The notes beneath the pieces are model-generated. The model ran no database searches. It worked only from the letters and a program-made list of their open reading frames with translations, and had not been told where the DNA came from. From Bryopsis sp. KO-2023 (lineage: Eukaryota; Chlorophyta; Ulvophyceae; Bryopsidales; Bryopsidaceae), in NCBI GenBank assembly GCA_030272585.1, contig BSYQ01000004.1, positions 6,820,001-6,884,000 of the forward strand: DNA of 64,000 nt. Reading direction: 5' to 3'. Made by a program: the position numbers and the translations under genes. Position 1 is the first letter of the stretch; every line of letters begins with the position of its first letter. Below, piece after piece: positions 22,801-29,811 of this stretch.

Positions 22801-24270
22801 TATTGCATGCTCAACATCCACTTCTTTCAAATGAAGTAAATATATAGGTCTGCCCTTGCGAGCAACCTGTGCGAACTCTGCTGCAGACATCAGATCCAAC
22901 TCTGCTGTACTGCAATCCTCTACTCTACCAGTCTGCATTCTGAGATTGACTGCTCCCTGAGGTGTCTGCAAAACCAACAACTTCTTTTGCCAATCTATGA
23001 CAGGGTTGTGTTTGCTTAACCAAGACATTCCTAACACCAGGTCGTACCTCCCTAGTGTTATGGCATACATCTTTTCCTCTGACACAAACTTGCCCATTTT
23101 GACACTGGCCTGCAGTTCTTTTTCTACCTTTTCTGAGGTTTTACCATCTGCTAACTGCACCTCAGTCAGAACCTCAGCAGCTTCTGTCTGAATGCCATTT
23201 TCAAGCAACCAATCTTTTGAAACAAAATTGTCAGTTGCTCCACTATCTATCAATATTCGAGAAAAACAACCTGCCACAAAACCTGTGGTCTTCAACATTC
23301 CCTGAGTCCCCCCATGGACTCCTCTCAACTTCAAAAGTGGGGGTTCATCTAAGCTATGTCCTTGAAAGCAAACTTCATTAGGTCTGCCCAGCCCAGATTC
23401 CTCTCTCACTGAAAACGAGTCTGCAGTGTCTGCCCTCAGATCACTGTCAGCACTCACATGCACAGAAAACTCATGCAGGTCAGGTGTGGCCCCGCCTGGC
23501 CCTGCACCTCCTGCCTCAGGGACCTGAGAGGTGGTGGTTCCACTTGACCGACCAGCCTCCTCATTCCCGGAAACCTCCTTCAAAATTCCTGCAGATGCTA
23601 CTGCCCCTGCAGCAGCACCCACTAATTCATCCACTGACCTACTCGCAGGAGACTCTGCCCCCAGCAGAGTACCCGCCAATTCATCCACTGACCTACTTGC
23701 AGGAGACTCTGCCTCCAGCAGAGTACCCGCCAATTCATCCACTGACCTACTTGCAGGAGACTCTGCCTCCAACAGAGTACCCGCCAGTTCATCCACTGAC
23801 CTACTTGCAGGAGACTCTGCCTCCAACAGAGTACCCGCCAGTTCATCCACTGACCTACTTGCAGGAGACTCTGCCTCCAGCAGAGTACCCGCCAATTCAT
23901 CCACTGACCTACTTGCAGGAGACTCTGCCTCCAACAGAGTACCCGCCAGTTCATCCACTGACCTACTTGCAGGAGACTCTGCCTCCAACAGAGTACCCGC
24001 CAGTTCATCCACTGACCTACTTGCAGGAGACTCTGCCTCCAACAGAGTACCCGCCAGTTCAACGTTTTCCAAACGACCGACCTTCCCTTTCGGTGTGGCT
24101 TCACAAGGCACACCACCTGCCGGGTTCTGCTTCCCTGAAACAGATGCTACCCTCCCCATGGTAGCCTCCTTGTGTGGGTGGCTACGCCGGCCCTCCCACA
24201 CTCCTCTTCTGTCCTCCTTCACCTTTTCACTCCGGCCAAGGGACTCTCCAGCCCTTGACCTCTTTAGTTT
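19855..24270 (-). CDS. pol: B1 pol: protease, reverse transcriptase, RNase H, integrase, chromodomain
   Basis: About 1,470 codons open in the -1 frame relative to gag. There is no ATG near its start, so it is expected as a Gag-Pol fusion. From the N-terminus: eight copies of an 18-residue repeat; aspartic protease ([12 protein letters not shown]); RT with [21 protein letters not shown] and YLDDILV; RNase H ([13 protein letters not shown] and HTDHAPLK); integrase with a H..H..CIPCQ zinc finger and D (SMDFVGPL), D (IVSDRDSRF) and E (DGQTERAN) at D-35-E spacing; and a C-terminal chromodomain ([23 protein letters not shown]). Chromodomains steer integration to modified histones in chromoviruses (family knowledge). 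Compared with B2 only about five residues differ. Confidence 0.93.
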   Translation of the reverse strand, partial: KLKRSRAGESLGRSEKVKEDRRGVWEGRRSHPHKEATMGRVASVSGKQNPAGGVPCEATPKGKVGRLENVELAGTLLEAESPASRSVDELAGTLLEAESPASRSVDELAGTLLEAESPASRSVDELAGTLLEAESPASRSVDELAGTLLEAESPASRSVDELAGTLLEAESPASRSVDELAGTLLEAESPASRSVDELAGTLLGAESPASRSVDELVGAAAGAVASAGILKEVSGNEEAGRSSGTTTSQVPEAGGAGPGGATPDLHEFSVHVSADSDLRADTADSFSVREESGLGRPNEVCFQGHSLDEPPLLKLRGVHGGTQGMLKTTGFVAGCFSRILIDSGATDNFVSKDWLLENGIQTEAAEVLTEVQLADGKTSEKVEKELQASVKMGKFVSEEKMYAITLGRYDLVLGMSWLSKHNPVIDWQKKLLVLQTPQGAVNLRMQTGRVEDCSTAELDLMSAAEFAQVARKGRPIYLLHLKEVDVEHAINGLESTEAVKGSFADTVSEEEREALQLEKEIRKEFQDLFKEELPQELPPDRGVNHKIELVEGAEPVKKGLYRASFAEREELKEQLAELLKQGFIRPSKSPWGSPVLFVPKKNGKLRMCVDFRALNKLTVKNRYPIPRIEELLDQIQGARCFSKIDLCSGYHQVRLDPADSEKTAFRTRYGLFEYVVLPFGLTNAPATFMNTMNHVLHDFLDIFCIVYLDDILVYSRNWAEHKVHLQKVLQRLREQKLYASATKCDICKMQVEFLGHEVSAAGIQVLQSKVQIIRDWPPLTSVKDLRSFLGLANYYRRFIKDFSARAKPLTALLKKEASWQWTEREAASMQDIKEALMSAPVLLVPDPGLKFEVTTDASDYAIGAVLTQDHGQGQQPVAYESRKLQPAELNYATHEKELLAIVHALKVWRHYLDAQEFVVHTDHAPLKYLQTQPQLSKRQARWMETLQSFKFEIKYRPGRDNVVADALSRATHQTAKEQPEVNAQARLDLTQGFQEEVKEAYQKDPLCKQLIEANYRPAHVKWDGQRLWRRVCNAWKWWIPDADGLREKLLHDCHESALAGHLGRRKTLVRVQAHYFWPRISGTVQKYVKNCIPCQRNKASNQRPLGKLQPLPIPDGRWSSVSMDFVGPLPKTKKGSDYLLVVVDRFSKMLRLIPTKQTVTAAGVADLFFQNVVRFFGLPQEIVSDRDSRFTSNFWRALWKRANTRLAMSSSYHPETDGQTERANRTVQEILRSYVEPAGADWEEHLAAAEFAYNSSINATTGFSPFFLMYGQNPRTPASAVATTACPAVDDWWTTWQQALLAGRDNIAQAQDRQRQVADQTRRGGGFEPGEKVFLATKDLPLPDVLSRKLTAKFCGPFEVVERLSEVAVRLRLPGHWRIHDVFHVSKLKPAFIDQEGSFPARRTHALQPEPELVEGQEEYLVDRILAERTVRGRKQYLVRWQGYDQSEDTWEPARNLRNAPDKLREFEIRS
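23634..24063 (-). repeat. 54-bp tandem repeat (18 aa, eight copies) in B1 pol
   Basis: The unit encodes ELAGTLLEAESPASRSVD in pol sense. Seven copies read LLEAE and the last one LLGAE. It is followed by a degenerate start (ELVGAAAG). The repeat lies between the frameshift site and the protease, so it forms part of the Gag-Pol linker. B2 has the same eight copies. Confidence 0.92.
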
Positions 24271-24273
24271 TCC
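24234..24273 (-). promoter_or_regulatory. B1 gag-pol -1 frameshift signal
   Basis: On the minus strand GGAAAAC (24273-24267) immediately precedes the gag stop TAA. After a 6-nt spacer a stem forms: GGTCAAGGG pairs with CCCTTGGCC (one G-U) around a 9-nt loop. Pol continues in the -1 frame. The heptamer is not a perfect X XXY YYZ, but the A-site codon AAC can re-pair as AAA. The same layout in element A, with a different stem sequence, supports function. Confidence 0.65.
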
Positions 24274-25457
24274 GAGCAGTCAGCGGCGAAGTGGCCTTTC
24301 TTGCCACACCTGTAACAATCAACATGTGCTGCTGATCTGCCCATATCCATTCTGCTCCTCCTGTCTGAGGAACCCTCTCCAGTTCCTCCTCGTTTCTGCC
24401 TCTGGTGTCTGCGAGGACTGCCACTGCGTCCTCTGCTTTTACTGCGACTGTAACTGCGATCACCACCGCGACTGCCGCTGCGACCCCTACTGCCGCTGCG
24501 ACCTTCCCTGACATCAAACCCCACGCGGTTACGCTGGAGGCCATCAACCTCCATACGATCACCTAAGTGTGGTGCCTGACGCTGCGGGTGGTACCTGTCG
24601 CGTTCGGTGTTATACCTTCCTCGACTGCTACTGCGACCTCTGCTCTGGGATCTGCCTCTGCTGAACGACCTGCCACGACTCTTCGATCTGTCCCTGCGCG
24701 ACCTTGCGCGTCTGCTGCTGGGACTGCGATCTCTGTGGTAGTTTTCAAGAGGACCTTCCCAAGTAGCCGCCAGCGCAATCGCTCTTTCGAGGGTGTTGGG
24801 ATCTTCCATCTCAACCTTCGTCCGCAGACGCTCATGCAGTCCCTCCATGAACCTGAAGAGCTTTTCCCCAGGATTGCTGTCATGAATCTGCAGTGTGAGC
24901 CTGCGAAACTTGTGTACATACTCAGCAACCGAAAGTCGCCCCTGACGCAACCGAGACCACTCTCTCCTGAAGTCACGGTTCTCGTTCACCTTGCCAAATT
25001 CCTGTCTCAGCTGTTCAACCAAAGCAACAAGTGACTGAGGCAGTTCCTGGTGGCCTGCAAGAGCAGCCTCATATCTGCCTCTCCACCAAGTACCTGCAGC
25101 TCCCCTGAGTGATCCTGCAGCCACTAAAACCTGCTGCTCTACATCCCTTGTGCCTGTCACATCAAAATATGTCTGTAACTGCACCTGCCACTCATTCAGT
25201 GGGATATCACCAGGGTCACCATACCAAGCATCTGGTGTCTTTGCTCTGGCCTTGCCCAGTGCTGCTGGAGCCTGTGGCTGAGGCAACCTTTCTGCCACAG
25301 CCTGCTGCACAACATCATTCATCTGATGGTTGACATTTGCAGCAACATTCCTCAGGTGAAGGACTTCATTCTGCAGATCTGTTATCATCTGCCTCATTGC
25401 CTGCAGATCGAAAGGATCTGGGGCTGGTACCCCCATCTGCTCCTCCCCGCCTGACAT
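24264..25457 (-). CDS. gag: B1 gag: capsid with SR-rich tail and zinc knuckle
   Basis: 397 aa. N-terminal coiled-coil-like helix (QAMRQMITDLQNEVLHLR), then a Retrotrans_gag-type capsid (DAWYGDPGDIPLNEWQVQ; GAAGTWWRGRYE; WSRLRQGRLSVAEYVHKF). After about residue 240 come many Arg-Ser dipeptides (SRGRSFSRGRSQSRGRS), and a CCHC knuckle (CYRCGKKGHFAADC) closes the protein. It forms the virus-like particle and binds the element RNA. The start overlaps the end of ORF0b by 92 nt in another frame. No difference from the B2 gag is visible. Confidence 0.92.
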   Translation of the reverse strand: MSGGEEQMGVPAPDPFDLQAMRQMITDLQNEVLHLRNVAANVNHQMNDVVQQAVAERLPQPQAPAALGKARAKTPDAWYGDPGDIPLNEWQVQLQTYFDVTGTRDVEQQVLVAAGSLRGAAGTWWRGRYEAALAGHQELPQSLVALVEQLRQEFGKVNENRDFRREWSRLRQGRLSVAEYVHKFRRLTLQIHDSNPGEKLFRFMEGLHERLRTKVEMEDPNTLERAIALAATWEGPLENYHRDRSPSSRRARSRRDRSKSRGRSFSRGRSQSRGRSSSRGRYNTERDRYHPQRQAPHLGDRMEVDGLQRNRVGFDVREGRSGSRGRSGSRGGDRSYSRSKSRGRSGSPRRHQRQKRGGTGEGSSDRRSRMDMGRSAAHVDCYRCGKKGHFAADCSEN

Positions 25458-25848
25458 TCCTTCTGCGTCTCAGCTCGTTCTGCTCACGCCTCTGCTCGTT
25501 CTGCTCACGCCTCTCTTGCGTTGCCCTCTGCAATCTGTAGATAGGACACTGAGGATCAGAACAGTCGTAGTATCTGATGACGTTACCACTGCGTTCTGCC
25601 TTTCTGTGGCCGTGAGGAGGCGCTCTGAGAGGAGGTGGTGGCACCACTGCCAACGGGTGTCTCACTGGACCCAGAACCTGCACCGGTCTGGGTAACCTGT
25701 AAGGAGCTGGAACCCAGTCCCCTGCGAAAGTAAACAGATCAGGTGGCAGGTTTCCCTGAAACTCTGCCTCACCCTGAATCACAGTTTCCTCGTCTGTTTC
25801 TGCCTCACTTTCACTACTCCTCACTGCTACAGGTCTACCAAAACTCAT
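25366..25848 (-). CDS. B1 ORF0b: small pre-gag protein
   Basis: 160 aa, starting MSFGRPVAVRSS. The N-terminal part is acidic. The conserved centre GPVRHPLAV..LRAPPHGHR is followed by YYDCSDPQCPIY and a very basic Arg/Glu-rich tail. The His and Cys residues (HGH, then C-x4-C) could bind a metal. Element A carries a clear homologue in the same place. The gene lies between the leader and gag and overlaps gag. I know no described family with this pattern. Role is unknown; Gag-like or RNA-binding accessory function is a guess. Confidence 0.7.
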   Translation of the reverse strand: MSFGRPVAVRSSESEAETDEETVIQGEAEFQGNLPPDLFTFAGDWVPAPYRLPRPVQVLGPVRHPLAVVPPPPLRAPPHGHRKAERSGNVIRYYDCSDPQCPIYRLQRATQERREQNEQRREQNELRRRRNVRRGGADGGTSPRSFRSAGNEADDNRSAE

Positions 25849-25875
25849 ACAACAACCAGAGTCAGAAGATCTCTT

Positions 25876-26199
25876 TTACAGGTTGCTAGTTCTGATCCTT
25901 TCCTTCTCAAGCCACTCTAACAAAAGAAGGCAGTTCGGATTCCTACAAGTAACAGAATATATCCAAGTACCCTGACGAAACACCCAATAATGATCGTGCG
26001 AGGGAGCCAAAACTGAACTCTCCTCCACCTGACTCAGTGGTTCCTGCACCCTGTTTTCCCTGATAGGTCCTGCTCTGAAAACAAAGGCAGGTAAAGTCCG
26101 AGTCTGATCTGGCTGATTCTCACTAGGAAACCCGTCAGAGGACACTTCCTCTTCGTCAGAACTAACAACTGTAAAACCTGAGCCCGCACTGCTCATCAA
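25876..26199 (-). CDS. B1 ORF0a: first small pre-gag protein, paralogue-like of ORF0b
   Basis: 107 aa, starting MMSSAGSGFTVVSSDEEE. It is acidic at the start, and its end (LAPSHDHYWVFRQGTWIY..CRNPNC) follows the same pattern as the ORF0b centre: His pair, aromatic stretch, then C-x4-C. It ends 27 nt before ORF0b begins. Tandem duplication of a small module seems likely. No function can be assigned. Confidence 0.6.
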   Translation of the reverse strand: MMSSAGSGFTVVSSDEEEVSSDGFPSENQPDQTRTLPAFVFRAGPIRENRVQEPLSQVEESSVLAPSHDHYWVFRQGTWIYSVTCRNPNCLLLLEWLEKERIRTSNL

Positions 26200-26633
26200 C
26201 TGCCGACCCTAGTTCCACTACGCAAACTCTAACACTTCAGGCCGCGCAAATCTGCGTCTGTGCCCCCTTGCTGCTGCGCAAAACCTGCGCCTAAAAACTC
26301 TACCACTCAAGGCTGCGCAAATCTGCGTCTGTGCCCGCACTGAACTGTGCCCCTTACTGCTGCGCAAAACCTGCGCCTGACAACGTTCTGTGCTAGGCAA
26401 CGCCTGCAAACTCTACTATAACCTTGCGTATAAAACGACCTCTGTGCAGCACTGCGCCTACACAAAACTGTGCGAAAACTGCGCCAACTATGCCTGCACT
26501 CTGCGCTACCCTGCGCCCTGATCGATTCTGTAAAAACCTTGCGCCTAAAAACTCTGCGCCTGCTGCTTCACCAGAACTCTCTGCTTCTCCCAAGATCACT
26601 TGTGATCTTGCCACAAGAATGCTCCGAAACCAA
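26200..26633 (-). other. B1 leader with PBS and CTGCGC-rich repeats
   Basis: The PBS in minus sense is TGGTTTCGGAGC (26632-26621), one base from the LTR. Nearby, 26591-26610 is a 9-bp inverted repeat (CAAGATCAC TT GTGATCTTG) that could act in RNA dimerisation. The rest carries many GCGCAG motifs (minus sense), partly arranged as an imperfect duplication of about 120 bp (26235-26380). Confidence 0.7.
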
Positions 26634-26983
26634 TGCAACGGCTGCGACTCTGCAAGTCTGCCAGCCAAGCTGAAGGTGAAACAAAGGGAGACCAAGGTGC
26701 AAAGCACTCCAAACAAGGTTAAAAGCTAGGTTAAAACCAAGTGTATCAATACCCTAGAGGCGCTGCCCAAATACCCTGCTGCAGCACCTCTGACAAGACC
26801 TGATCCCCTGATCAGACAACTACTGAGCTGACACAGTGAACCCATCACTGTATCAGGTCAGATCACAGAATGTTCTGAGCTGCCAGTTCAGCAGGGACAC
26901 CTGCTGAGCTGCCAGCTCGCCAACCTACAGTCAGATCTCCTGATTCAGGGCCCAGCAGGCTCTGAATCAGGCGATTCACTACA
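26634..26983 (-). repeat. Element B1, 5' LTR
   Basis: 350 bp, looks identical to 17567-17916. In coding sense it begins TGTAGTGAATCG. A 9-bp inverted repeat (CTGATTCAG and CTGAATCAG) lies near that end. Confidence 0.95.
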
Positions 26984-26988
26984 GTCTC

Positions 26989-27084
26989 GCTTCCAAGTCG
27001 TCTATTCTTTCCCTCCAAGCCGTTCTAGGCTTGCAGTTCACAGCCAGCAGCCCACAATAGCGGTCTGCAGGCGGATTCACTACA
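26989..27084 (+). repeat. Element A 5' LTR, right fragment
   Basis: Last 96 bp of the LTR after the B1 insertion, ending GGATTCACTACA. It matches 44973-45068 of the 3' LTR. Confidence 0.93.
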
Positions 27085-27298
27085 TTGGTTTCGGAGCAGG
27101 GGCGCAGCAAGACTGTGCAGGGTCGCTGGAGGACCTTGGAAGGCCCCACAGCCTTGGGAGAGATAGAACTGGAGAGTGCTGTGAGCAGCACACAGAAGCA
27201 GCGCACAGGCGCAGCACACAGACGCAGTTTTTGCGCTGTTCAGGGAAGCAGACTTGAAAAGTCACAGGCGCAGCTGTTGTTTCGTCGAGTTTGGTTGT
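27085..27298 (+). other. Element A leader with PBS
   Basis: PBS TGGTTTCGGAGC at 27086-27097, one base after the LTR. The following leader has three GCGCAG copies and further GCGCA/ACGCAG variants, resembling the B leader in motif content but not in overall sequence. Confidence 0.75.
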
Positions 27299-27895
27299 AT
27301 GAGTTTCAGCAGACCTTCTGGTGGTAGTGACAGAGTTATTGAAGTGGTTTCTGACTCTGAGACGAGTATTCATTCAGAGGACTCAGCAGAGAACCACCCA
27401 GAAGGGGTGCTGCCACATACACTGCGTTTTCCTGATACAGTGGTTCGTTTACCTTCTCCTCTTCGTTTTGCTCAGCCTGTACATATACTTGGACCTGTCA
27501 GACACCCTTTGGCAGTGTTGGAACCAGGCGCTCTGAGAGCACCCCCTCACGGTCACCGCAGAGCAGAACAGGGTCCAGGGTATTTCAGATACACAGAGTG
27601 TACTGATCCCAACTGCAATATATACAGGAATCGCTTAAGAGGTCAGCAGGAAAGAGAACGCAGAGAGCAGCGCAGAGATGGCTGGACAGGACGAGCAACC
27701 GCAGATAGGAATGCCGGCCCCAGATCCCTTCGACGTGCAGGGATTGAGGCAGATGATTTTGGACATGCAGGAAGAGGTCCAGCACCTGAGACACGTAGCA
27801 GCCAACGTGAACGTGCAGATGGACGACGCAGCTCGCAACGCAGTGCACAACAGGATGGCACAGCAGCAACCTCCCGCAGCTCTGGGCAGAGCTAG
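27299..27895 (+). CDS. Element A ORF0: small pre-gag protein
   Basis: 198 aa from ATG 27299 (MSFSRPSGG). Acidic N-terminus, then GPVRHPLAVLEPGALRAPP, HGHRRAEQ, FRYTECTDPNCNIYR and a long Arg-rich tail. It is clearly related to B ORF0b (same start MSF.RP and same core). It overlaps gag by 218 nt in another frame, so part of the basic tail may be a by-product of the overlap. The conserved centre argues that the protein is real. Role unknown. Confidence 0.7.
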   Translation: MSFSRPSGGSDRVIEVVSDSETSIHSEDSAENHPEGVLPHTLRFPDTVVRLPSPLRFAQPVHILGPVRHPLAVLEPGALRAPPHGHRRAEQGPGYFRYTECTDPNCNIYRNRLRGQQERERREQRRDGWTGRATADRNAGPRSLRRAGIEADDFGHAGRGPAPETRSSQRERADGRRSSQRSAQQDGTAATSRSSGQS

Positions 27896-28859
27896 GGCGA
27901 AAGGCCCTGACATGTGGTATGGTGATCCACATGATGTTCCCCTCAATGAGTGGCAAGTCCAGTTGCAGACATACTTTGATGTTACTGCAACCAGGGACAG
28001 GGAACAGCAGGTACTAGTGGCTGCAGGATGCTTGAGAGGAGCAGCAGGCACTTGGTGGAGAGGACGGTATGAAGCTGCGATGGCAGGACAGCTGAATCTG
28101 CCACAGGACGTTCCAGCTTTGGTGACAGCACTGAGACAGCAGTTTGGTAAAACGAATGAGAACAAAGACTTCAGGCGGGAATGGTCTCGTCTGAGGCAGG
28201 GACGATCTACTGTTGCTGAGTATGTGCATCAGTTCAGAAGACTTATGCTGCAAATCAATGACAGCAATGCTGGAGAGCAGCTGTTTCGCTTTGTAGAGGG
28301 TCTGAATGACCGTCTGCGAACTAAGGTTGAAATGGAAGATCCTGCAGATCTGGAGCGTGCGATAGCACTCGCCGCCACTTGGGAAGGTCCACTTCAGGCG
28401 TACCGCAGAGAGGAACGCAGAGGCCACAATCCCAGGGGCAGACGTGAAGGATCACGCCAAGACAGATCAAAGAGCAGAGGCCGATCTCACAGCAGAGGCA
28501 GATCCTACAGCAGAGGAAGATCGCAGAGTCGAGGTCGCAGTGCTGGTCGTGGCAGAACTGACGCAGATCGTGATAGGTATACACCACACCAATATACACC
28601 ACAATTAGGGGACCGCATGGAGGTTGATGGCCTCCAGCGTAACCGCGTGGGTTTTGATGTTGGTAGAAACCGAAGCGACAGCCGCAGTAAAAGCAGAGGA
28701 CGCAGTGGTAGTCCTCGCAGACAGAGGCAGAACAGGAGATCTGGAGAGAGTACCTCTGCCAGAAGGAGCAGAATGGATGCAGGTCACTCTGCAGCGAATG
28801 TTGATTGTTACAACTGCGGCAAGAAAGGACATTTTGCTGCAGACTGTCAGGAAAACTGA
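27678..28859 (+). CDS. gag: Element A gag: capsid with SR-rich tail and zinc knuckle
   Basis: 393 aa, TGA at 28857-28859. N-terminal helix (GLRQMILDMQEEVQHLRHVAA), capsid motifs PDMWYGDPHDVPLNEWQV and GAAGTWWRGRYEAA, and WSRLRQG.STVAEYVHQFRRL. An Arg-Ser-rich region spans about 250-300 and 335-350, and the CCHC knuckle is CYNCGKKGHFAADC. It is colinear with B gag, with many substitutions. The product assembles the particle and packages RNA. Confidence 0.92.
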   Translation: MAGQDEQPQIGMPAPDPFDVQGLRQMILDMQEEVQHLRHVAANVNVQMDDAARNAVHNRMAQQQPPAALGRARAKGPDMWYGDPHDVPLNEWQVQLQTYFDVTATRDREQQVLVAAGCLRGAAGTWWRGRYEAAMAGQLNLPQDVPALVTALRQQFGKTNENKDFRREWSRLRQGRSTVAEYVHQFRRLMLQINDSNAGEQLFRFVEGLNDRLRTKVEMEDPADLERAIALAATWEGPLQAYRREERRGHNPRGRREGSRQDRSKSRGRSHSRGRSYSRGRSQSRGRSAGRGRTDADRDRYTPHQYTPQLGDRMEVDGLQRNRVGFDVGRNRSDSRSKSRGRSGSPRRQRQNRRSGESTSARRSRMDAGHSAANVDCYNCGKKGHFAADCQEN

Positions 28860-28889
28860 GGAGGCCAGAGTCTGGAGAGACTGCTGGCC
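28850..28889 (+). promoter_or_regulatory. Element A gag-pol -1 frameshift signal
   Basis: GGAAAAC (28850-28856) directly before the gag TGA, a 6-nt spacer, then a hairpin: GGCCAGAGTC (28863-28872), loop TGGAGA, GACT, one bulged G, CTGGCC (to 28889). Pol reads on in the -1 frame. Position and spacing match the B signal while the stem bases differ and still pair. Confidence 0.65.
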
Positions 28890-29462
28890 GAGAAATCCTG
28901 GCGGAGGAGGATAGAAGTGGAGTGTGGGATGGCCGGTGCAGCCCACCACACAGAGAGGCTACCAATTGGGGGGTAGCAGGAATTTTAAAGCAGAACTCCA
29001 AGGTTGGAGAGCCACGTGTAGCCTCAGCCAAGGAGAAGAAGAAGAAGAAGAAGATGGAGAACCTTGCAGGTACAGAGCCATGGGTAGCCATACCTGAAGG
29101 GGATCCTGCAGTGTCAGTGTTGACTTTTGCAGGTGGAGGGCCTTGTGTAGCCACATTTGCAGAATGTCTGGTGAAGGATAAAGGGACATCGAAGGAGGGT
29201 TGTGGGCTGTGTGAAGCCACAACCGCTCTGGTCTCTGAGGCAGGAGGTGATGAGCCAAGTGAAGCCACACCCAGCCTGCAGGTGATGTCGGGCAGTGCAG
29301 GTTTGGGAGGTGTACAGCCTGAACCTGAGCTGCACAATGTTACTGAGTGTAAAAGTACTGATGGTGATCTGAGGGCAGACACATCAGATTTTTCAGTGAG
29401 AGAGGAGCTTGAGCAGGGGAAACTAAGTGCAGATTCCCTCAAGAATGTTTGTTCAAGTGAAC
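28857..29462 (+). CDS. pol: Element A pol, proximal part (interrupted by B2)
   Basis: Open in the -1 frame from the gag end. This linker region between Gag and protease has no 18-residue repeat as in B, but contains several loosely repeated short segments with a xVAxxxE/ATxxx pattern and an acidic stretch (DLRADTSDFSVREELEQG) also found in B. B2 is inserted after the codons for CSSE (duplication TGAAC). The frame resumes at 38989. Confidence 0.85.
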
Positions 29463-29811
29463 TGCAACGGCTGCGACTCTGCAAGTCTGCCAGCCAAGCT
29501 GAAGGTGAAACAAAGGGAGACCAAGGTGCAAAGCACTCCAAACAAGGTTAAAGCTAGGTTAAAACCAAGTGTACCAATACCCTAGAGGCGCTGCCCAAAT
29601 ACCCTGCTGCAGCACCTCTGACAAGACCTGATCCCCTGATCAGACAACTACTGAGCTGACACAGTGAACCCATCACTGTATCAGGTCAGATCACAGAATG
29701 TTCTGAGCTGCCAGTTCAGCAGGGACACCTGCTGAGCTGCCAGCTCGCCAACCTACAGTCAGATCTCCTGATTCAGGGCCCAGCAGGCTCTGAATCAGGC
29801 GATTCACTACA
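29463..29811 (-). repeat. Element B2, 3' LTR
   Basis: 349 bp. The polypurine tract (minus sense GGTGGGGAGGAA) adjoins at 29812-29833. Confidence 0.95.

Larger units (their letters stand above)
17567..26983 (-). mobile_element. Element B1: complete chromovirus-type LTR retrotransposon
   Basis: Flanked by GTCTC (17562-17566 and 26984-26988). The 350-bp LTRs at both ends look identical. Coding order on the minus strand: ORF0a, ORF0b, gag, pol (by -1 frameshift) and ORF3. All frames are open, so the copy is potentially autonomous. It differs from B2 at few positions except in ORF3 and the 3' region. It sits inside the 5' LTR of element A. Confidence 0.95.

Noticed and set aside
23484..24511. Long plus-strand frames (226 and 326 codons) with tandem repeats, opposite B1 pol and gag
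   Set aside because: They are antisense shadows of the 54-bp repeat and of the SR-rich gag; the minus-strand frames carry all domain motifs.
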